The notes under the pieces were generated by a model that was not told where the DNA came from, did no database searches, and worked only from the letters and a program-made list of their open reading frames with translations. A DNA stretch of 8,636 nt from an uncultured Saprospiraceae bacterium (GTDB taxonomy: Bacteria; Bacteroidota; Bacteroidia; Chitinophagales; Saprospiraceae), in contig CAKZUM010000135.1 in the NCBI GenBank assembly GCA_937921525.1, positions 1 through 8,636 on the forward strand, given 5' to 3'. Position numbers and translations under genes: made by a program. Shown here piece after piece: positions 5,536 to 8,636 of the stretch. Within the stretch, counting starts at the first letter, position 1. Each line of letters begins with the position of its first letter.

Positions 5536-7381
5536 CCAATATAATTGGATCTAGTGGTAGAAAATCTTTAGATTCTGTACCAATTAAAAATTGCTGACCT
5601 CCATAAAAACTACCATAGCCTATATTTCTCTGGAAGTTTTGTTGGAAACCTCCACTAGTTACTTGAATTTGTAAGATGCCAGGTTCACAATTTTTGTTTT
5701 GAATAAATGGAACATCAAAGGCGCAAATGTTATTTGTTGCTTTTTGTGGCGCAACTACTGTTTTCTTTCCATCTCTATTGTGATGTACTAATCGCATCCA
5801 AGTTTCTCCAGTATCTGAAAGGTATGGATTGGCAATGAGTATTTTATCTTTTCCTTCCGACATTTCTGGCCCCATCAAATGATAATAACTTCTACTCGCA
5901 TTTTCAGAAGTTATCTGTATACCATATAATCCTCCTTTTATCTTTATTGGAATAGAATTAACATTGATACTAGCATCATACTGTTGGAAGTGAGCTACTG
6001 TAGGTGAATTATCCTTATAATGGAAATACAGTTTGATTGCTCCAAAACCATTCGGATAGGCAGGTATTCTATGTGTTTGAGAATATTCTATTTCGCCCGA
6101 TGGGAAGTGAATTAACTCAATTTTTACTTCCTTTCCATTCATGTTATACCGCTTACTACCATGCGCCCAATCAGAGCCATTTGCAAAAGTAGTATACAAG
6201 TTAATATTGGAAATACCTACCCACTCGCTGTGTGTATAATAATCATCAATATCCAGATAAATCTTTTCTCCTTCTTGAAATTCTCCTCCGAATAAACGTT
6301 GATCTTTTAGCCATTGCCTAGTTGGTTTTGTTTCGACAGTCGGTATTAATTTTTCGCAAATACTGTAGAACATTTCCGTACTAGGATTTTCTAGTTCTTT
6401 TTGAACATGATCGTAATAGATGCGGTTAAACTCTTTAGCAAAATACTTTCCTGTTTTTATAAAATACTCAATAGCTATCTTATGAAAGGCTTCTGATCCT
6501 AGATAGTATCTTGCGTTTTCTAGCGTTAGAATACCTCCAAAAGTAGACTGTAAGTTTTGAGTGGATAGGGATGGATCGGTAATTCTAAAATCGTAATTAT
6601 AGCCAAGAGTAGAGCCATAGACCGCTCCAGTTTCTAAATGATTATTATCAGGATTGGTTTTATTTAATTCATCTTTAACCATATTCGCAACGCCCTCTGC
6701 GAAAAATTCTTCTATTAACTCCGTCTCCTCATTAAATTTAAACTCTTTATTGGCAAATAGGACTTGCTTTCTAGAAGCGTGAATTAATTCATGAATCAGA
6801 TTTCTTCTATTAGAAGATAGATTAATGGTATTTGTGGAAGGTAGATATACATCATGGCTTGCTTCTACTATTTTGACTGGTCCAGGTATTGCTGCTTTCC
6901 CATAGTGCTTTTCTATGATGGGTTTGACCAGTTGGAACAATTCTTTATCCGATTCTTTTTCAAATCGAACATCTAAATCATAGGCGCCTAGATAGAAGGG
7001 CTCGTTTAACGGAAATGGTCCATAATAAGTTGGACTTCCAATCACATTATCTTTAACGGGCCAACAAACGATCCTTATTTCCTTTTCATCCGTGGGAACT
7101 TCCTGAATGGAAAAAGAAGGGAGGGTCTTAATTGGATATTCAGATTTATAGAATAATTTCTTTCCAGTACTGTCAATCGCTGCATAATAGACCCAATCTA
7201 TATCTTGGGGTGGTTCTATTTCTATAATACAGCTATAAGGAAGAAAGTTGAGAACTTGTTTAATTTGAACAATGGTATTGGGGTCTACAGGTGGAGCTGC
7301 AGTAGGTGTTTTTGCAGCTGCCGTTTCCGATGAGTTCAACATTTTCATGGAAATTTTTAACTCTGTTGCATTTGGATCCAT
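5531..7381 (-). CDS. HExxH metallopeptidase-like protein, gluzincin type
   Basis: This 616-aa protein has the zinc-binding motif H197-E198-L-I-H201 and, 28 residues on, EEFFAE229GVANM, matching the glutamate-zincin EGxA pattern in which Glu229 is the third metal ligand. The order seems to be: a flexible Ala/Pro/Thr N-terminus (15-35); a beta-rich region (about 38-135) that may be Ig-like; the catalytic helical domain (about 140-360); and a beta-rich C-terminal half (about 365-605). No signal peptide, membrane segment or type IX sorting domain is visible, so the protein may be cytoplasmic or use an unrecognised route. The next in-frame upstream codons reach TAA without another ATG, so the start at 7381 is firm. 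The specific peptidase family and substrate are not recognised. The last codons and stop lie in or beside a palindromic repeat, so the C-terminus may have been changed by its insertion. Confidence 0.75.
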   Translation of the reverse strand: MDPNATELKISMKMLNSSETAAAKTPTAAPPVDPNTIVQIKQVLNFLPYSCIIEIEPPQDIDWVYYAAIDSTGKKLFYKSEYPIKTLPSFSIQEVPTDEKEIRIVCWPVKDNVIGSPTYYGPFPLNEPFYLGAYDLDVRFEKESDKELFQLVKPIIEKHYGKAAIPGPVKIVEASHDVYLPSTNTINLSSNRRNLIHELIHASRKQVLFANKEFKFNEETELIEEFFAEGVANMVKDELNKTNPDNNHLETGAVYGSTLGYNYDFRITDPSLSTQNLQSTFGGILTLENARYYLGSEAFHKIAIEYFIKTGKYFAKEFNRIYYDHVQKELENPSTEMFYSICEKLIPTVETKPTRQWLKDQRLFGGEFQEGEKIYLDIDDYYTHSEWVGISNINLYTTFANGSDWAHGSKRYNMNGKEVKIELIHFPSGEIEYSQTHRIPAYPNGFGAIKLYFHYKDNSPTVAHFQQYDASINVNSIPIKIKGGLYGIQITSENASRSYYHLMGPEMSEGKDKILIANPYLSDTGETWMRLVHHNRDGKKTVVAPQKATNNICAFDVPFIQNKNCEPGILQIQVTSGGFQQNFQRNIGYGSFYGGQQFLIGTESKDFLPLDPIILA

Positions 7382-7463
7382 AAAGTTCTTTTCAAGAGGA
7401 AGTATAACTAGACGTTGTTATAAAATCTTCAATTTCTAGTTTTGTTAATAGGTTTGTTTCTTC

Positions 7464-7493
7464 GCAAGGTATGTAAATTTTTCAAAAAAACAA
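7464..7493 (-). promoter_or_regulatory. Bacteroidota-type promoter for the metallopeptidase gene
   Basis: On the minus strand a TTG (7493-7491) is followed after exactly 19 nt by TACCTTGC (7471-7464), close to the TTG-N19-TAnnTTTG consensus with one T missing in the -7 box. Transcription would start near 7457, leaving a leader of about 75 nt before the ATG at 7381. Confidence 0.5.
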
Positions 7494-7775
7494 TATCCTT
7501 ATTCTTCTTGTAGATCACTTAATTCATTGAATAATAGGTATTTAGCTAGTAGAAATAAACAAATTAAAACTGGACTTTAGATAACGTATATGTTTTGTTA
7601 TTTTATGTTAAAGGTAGAGAAATTAGAGAATATGGTTTTAGTTTCAGAGAATTGGGTGTAGAAGTAAAGGAAAAAGGAAAGGAAATGTATATTTTTATAA
7701 ATAATATCTAATTGGAGAGGATAAAGATTCAATACGGAAAAGGTAGAAAATTATTATTTCAAAAAAAATTAATTT
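7494..7775. other. gene-poor interval between peptidase and EEP genes
   Basis: No convincing gene is seen here. The plus strand holds an open stretch of 47 codons (7568-7711) without an early ATG that reads KGREIREYGFSFRELGVEV and then KEKGKEMYIFINNI before TAA. Its codon pattern looks more protein-like than the surrounding DNA and may be the tail of a decayed gene. A strongly purine-rich run covers about 7611-7690. Just past the EEP stop codon an AT-only palindrome (around 7764-7777) might aid termination, but it lacks GC pairs. Confidence 0.45.
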
Positions 7776-8483
7776 TTATTCAATTTCAACAAATATTGGC
7801 ACATGATCACTCATTCTTAACCATTCATCATAAGTTCCTAGGCTGATTTTAAATCCGCTTTGAATGATATTTTTGTGAACAACGCAATAATCAAGATGAT
7901 AGGGCTTCTCTTCATTTCGGTATAAATAAAAAGTAGCTAGCGTTTCTTTGCCATATTGTTCTTTATTGGCGGAATGGTACAAACTAGTATAATTGTGTTC
8001 CTCCAGAAATTGAAAAGTTTCCGTAAAATTACCGGTGTAACTTTGATGATCCCATATTTGATTGCCATTGAAATCTCCAATGATAACAGTGTCTTTTACT
8101 AGAAGTTCTTTGTAGAATTGTAAGGCACTCCATACTTGCCCAATATATCGTTGTTTGTGGTTTTCTTTATTAGGCATTGCCCAAATTGCGAACAAATTAA
8201 ATTCCTTCGCCCCACTTACTTCTAGTGGAATAACATATCTAAATGCAGGATTAAATAAAGGCGATAATTTAAATTTATAATTAGAGTAAGAGAAAACACC
8301 AATGCCTTTATGTGGATTGTCCCCATACCAAAAAAAGTCATTAGGTTTTGGCGTCATTTGTCCAAATTGCAGCTTGTCTCCATTCTCACACTCAGGGATG
8401 ACTAATATATCAGGTTGGAAATTAAGTAGTTTTGTGTTTTTTTTTCGGAACGCCATTTGACAATTCCAGGTGATTATTTTCAT
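7776..8483 (-). CDS. endonuclease/exonuclease/phosphatase (EEP) family enzyme
   Basis: The 235-aa protein has every signature of the EEP (DNase I-like/exonuclease III) fold. These are ITWN7C at the start, PDILVIPE31CE (metal-binding Glu), GD137FN139 (catalytic Asp/Asn), HLD198YCVV and the terminal SD226H227VPI. These enzymes use Mg2+ to cleave phosphodiester or phosphomonoester bonds; substrates range from DNA to inositol phosphates. There is no signal peptide, so it is probably cytoplasmic. It is short for the family and close in size to single-domain exonuclease III-like or uncharacterised EEP proteins; I cannot choose the substrate. The ATG at 8483 begins the family core directly (MKIITWNC), which supports this start. 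It lies about 395 bp upstream of the peptidase gene on the same strand, too far for a sure operon. Confidence 0.92.
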   Translation of the reverse strand: MKIITWNCQMAFRKKNTKLLNFQPDILVIPECENGDKLQFGQMTPKPNDFFWYGDNPHKGIGVFSYSNYKFKLSPLFNPAFRYVIPLEVSGAKEFNLFAIWAMPNKENHKQRYIGQVWSALQFYKELLVKDTVIIGDFNGNQIWDHQSYTGNFTETFQFLEEHNYTSLYHSANKEQYGKETLATFYLYRNEEKPYHLDYCVVHKNIIQSGFKISLGTYDEWLRMSDHVPIFVEIE

Positions 8484-8515
8484 GGAATTATTCTAAGTAG
8501 CGAGTGAAAAATAAG

Positions 8516-8636
8516 TTCCCCATTTTGGGTAGTCAAATATAAAGCTAGACAAGGCGGAAAACGTAGGCGATGCCCAGCATCGACGAGGCTTTCCAACGCA
8601 GTATAGATTTATATTTGGCAGCCATAAATGCGGAAG
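8516..8636. repeat. long imperfect palindrome, copy B (reaches window end)
   Basis: The outer arms 8516-8541 and 8610-8635 match at 20 of 26 positions. The next arms 8534-8546 and 8605-8617 match at 12 of 13 (CAAATATAAA core). The centre is a perfect hairpin CGATGC (8568-8573), loop CCA, GCATCG (8577-8582). The remaining arm sequence shares GGAAA and scattered matches. It lies just upstream of the EEP gene and may continue beyond the window. Gap-free similarity to copy A is 20 of 29 (minus 8605-8577 against plus 5415-5443) and 17 of 23 (plus 8546-8568 against minus 5481-5459). Confidence 0.7.

Noticed and set aside
7764..7777. AT-only palindrome after the EEP gene as an intrinsic terminator
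   Set aside because: The stem has no G-C pairs, so it would be unstable; it is mentioned only as a weak possibility.

Overview
The window looks like chromosomal DNA of a marine or freshwater Bacteroidota, Saprospiria- or Flavobacteriia-like. The DNA is AT-rich. Several genes encode short lipoproteins whose signal peptide ends in a lipobox at Cys17-18. Shine-Dalgarno sequences are nearly absent, and promoter-like motifs follow the Bacteroidota TTG/TAnnTTTG pattern rather than the E. coli one. No rRNA, tRNA, CRISPR array, transposase or phage gene was seen.

Left part, minus strand (2130 down to 1): three co-directional genes. The first encodes a 227-aa soluble coiled-coil protein of unrecognised family. 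The second encodes a 337-aa protein with two N-terminal membrane segments followed by a long helical PspA/ESCRT-III-like region. The third is cut by the window edge and shows only a 32-residue membrane-anchored N-terminus. I read this as an envelope-maintenance (phage-shock-like) operon. The gaps hold unusual repeats: TCTGACA boxes separated by small hairpins, a nested purine/pyrimidine inverted repeat, and a double palindrome in the leader of the operon.

Middle, plus strand (2452-3951): a tight three-gene unit encodes a Met/His-containing lipoprotein, a SCO-type copper chaperone/thiol protein and a small membrane-anchored cytochrome c. Together they suggest copper handling and electron transfer at the cell envelope, probably in support of a copper-containing oxidase or reductase encoded elsewhere. 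A DedA-family membrane protein (minus strand) converges on this unit and its 3' end overlaps the cytochrome gene by 59 bp. A separate plus-strand lipoprotein with a coiled-coil body follows (4625-5245) and ends at a clear intrinsic terminator.

Right part, minus strand (8483 down to 5531): an endonuclease/exonuclease/phosphatase-fold enzyme and a large HExxH metallopeptidase-like protein, separated by about 390 bp without a convincing gene. This block is bracketed by two long imperfect palindromes (5363-5535, and 8516 to the window end). They share gap-free sequence similarity in opposite orientation, so they appear to be two members of one dispersed palindromic repeat family. The left copy runs into the stop codon of the peptidase gene. 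This pair, the PspA-like operon and the Met-rich lipoprotein beside SCO are the most interesting observations.
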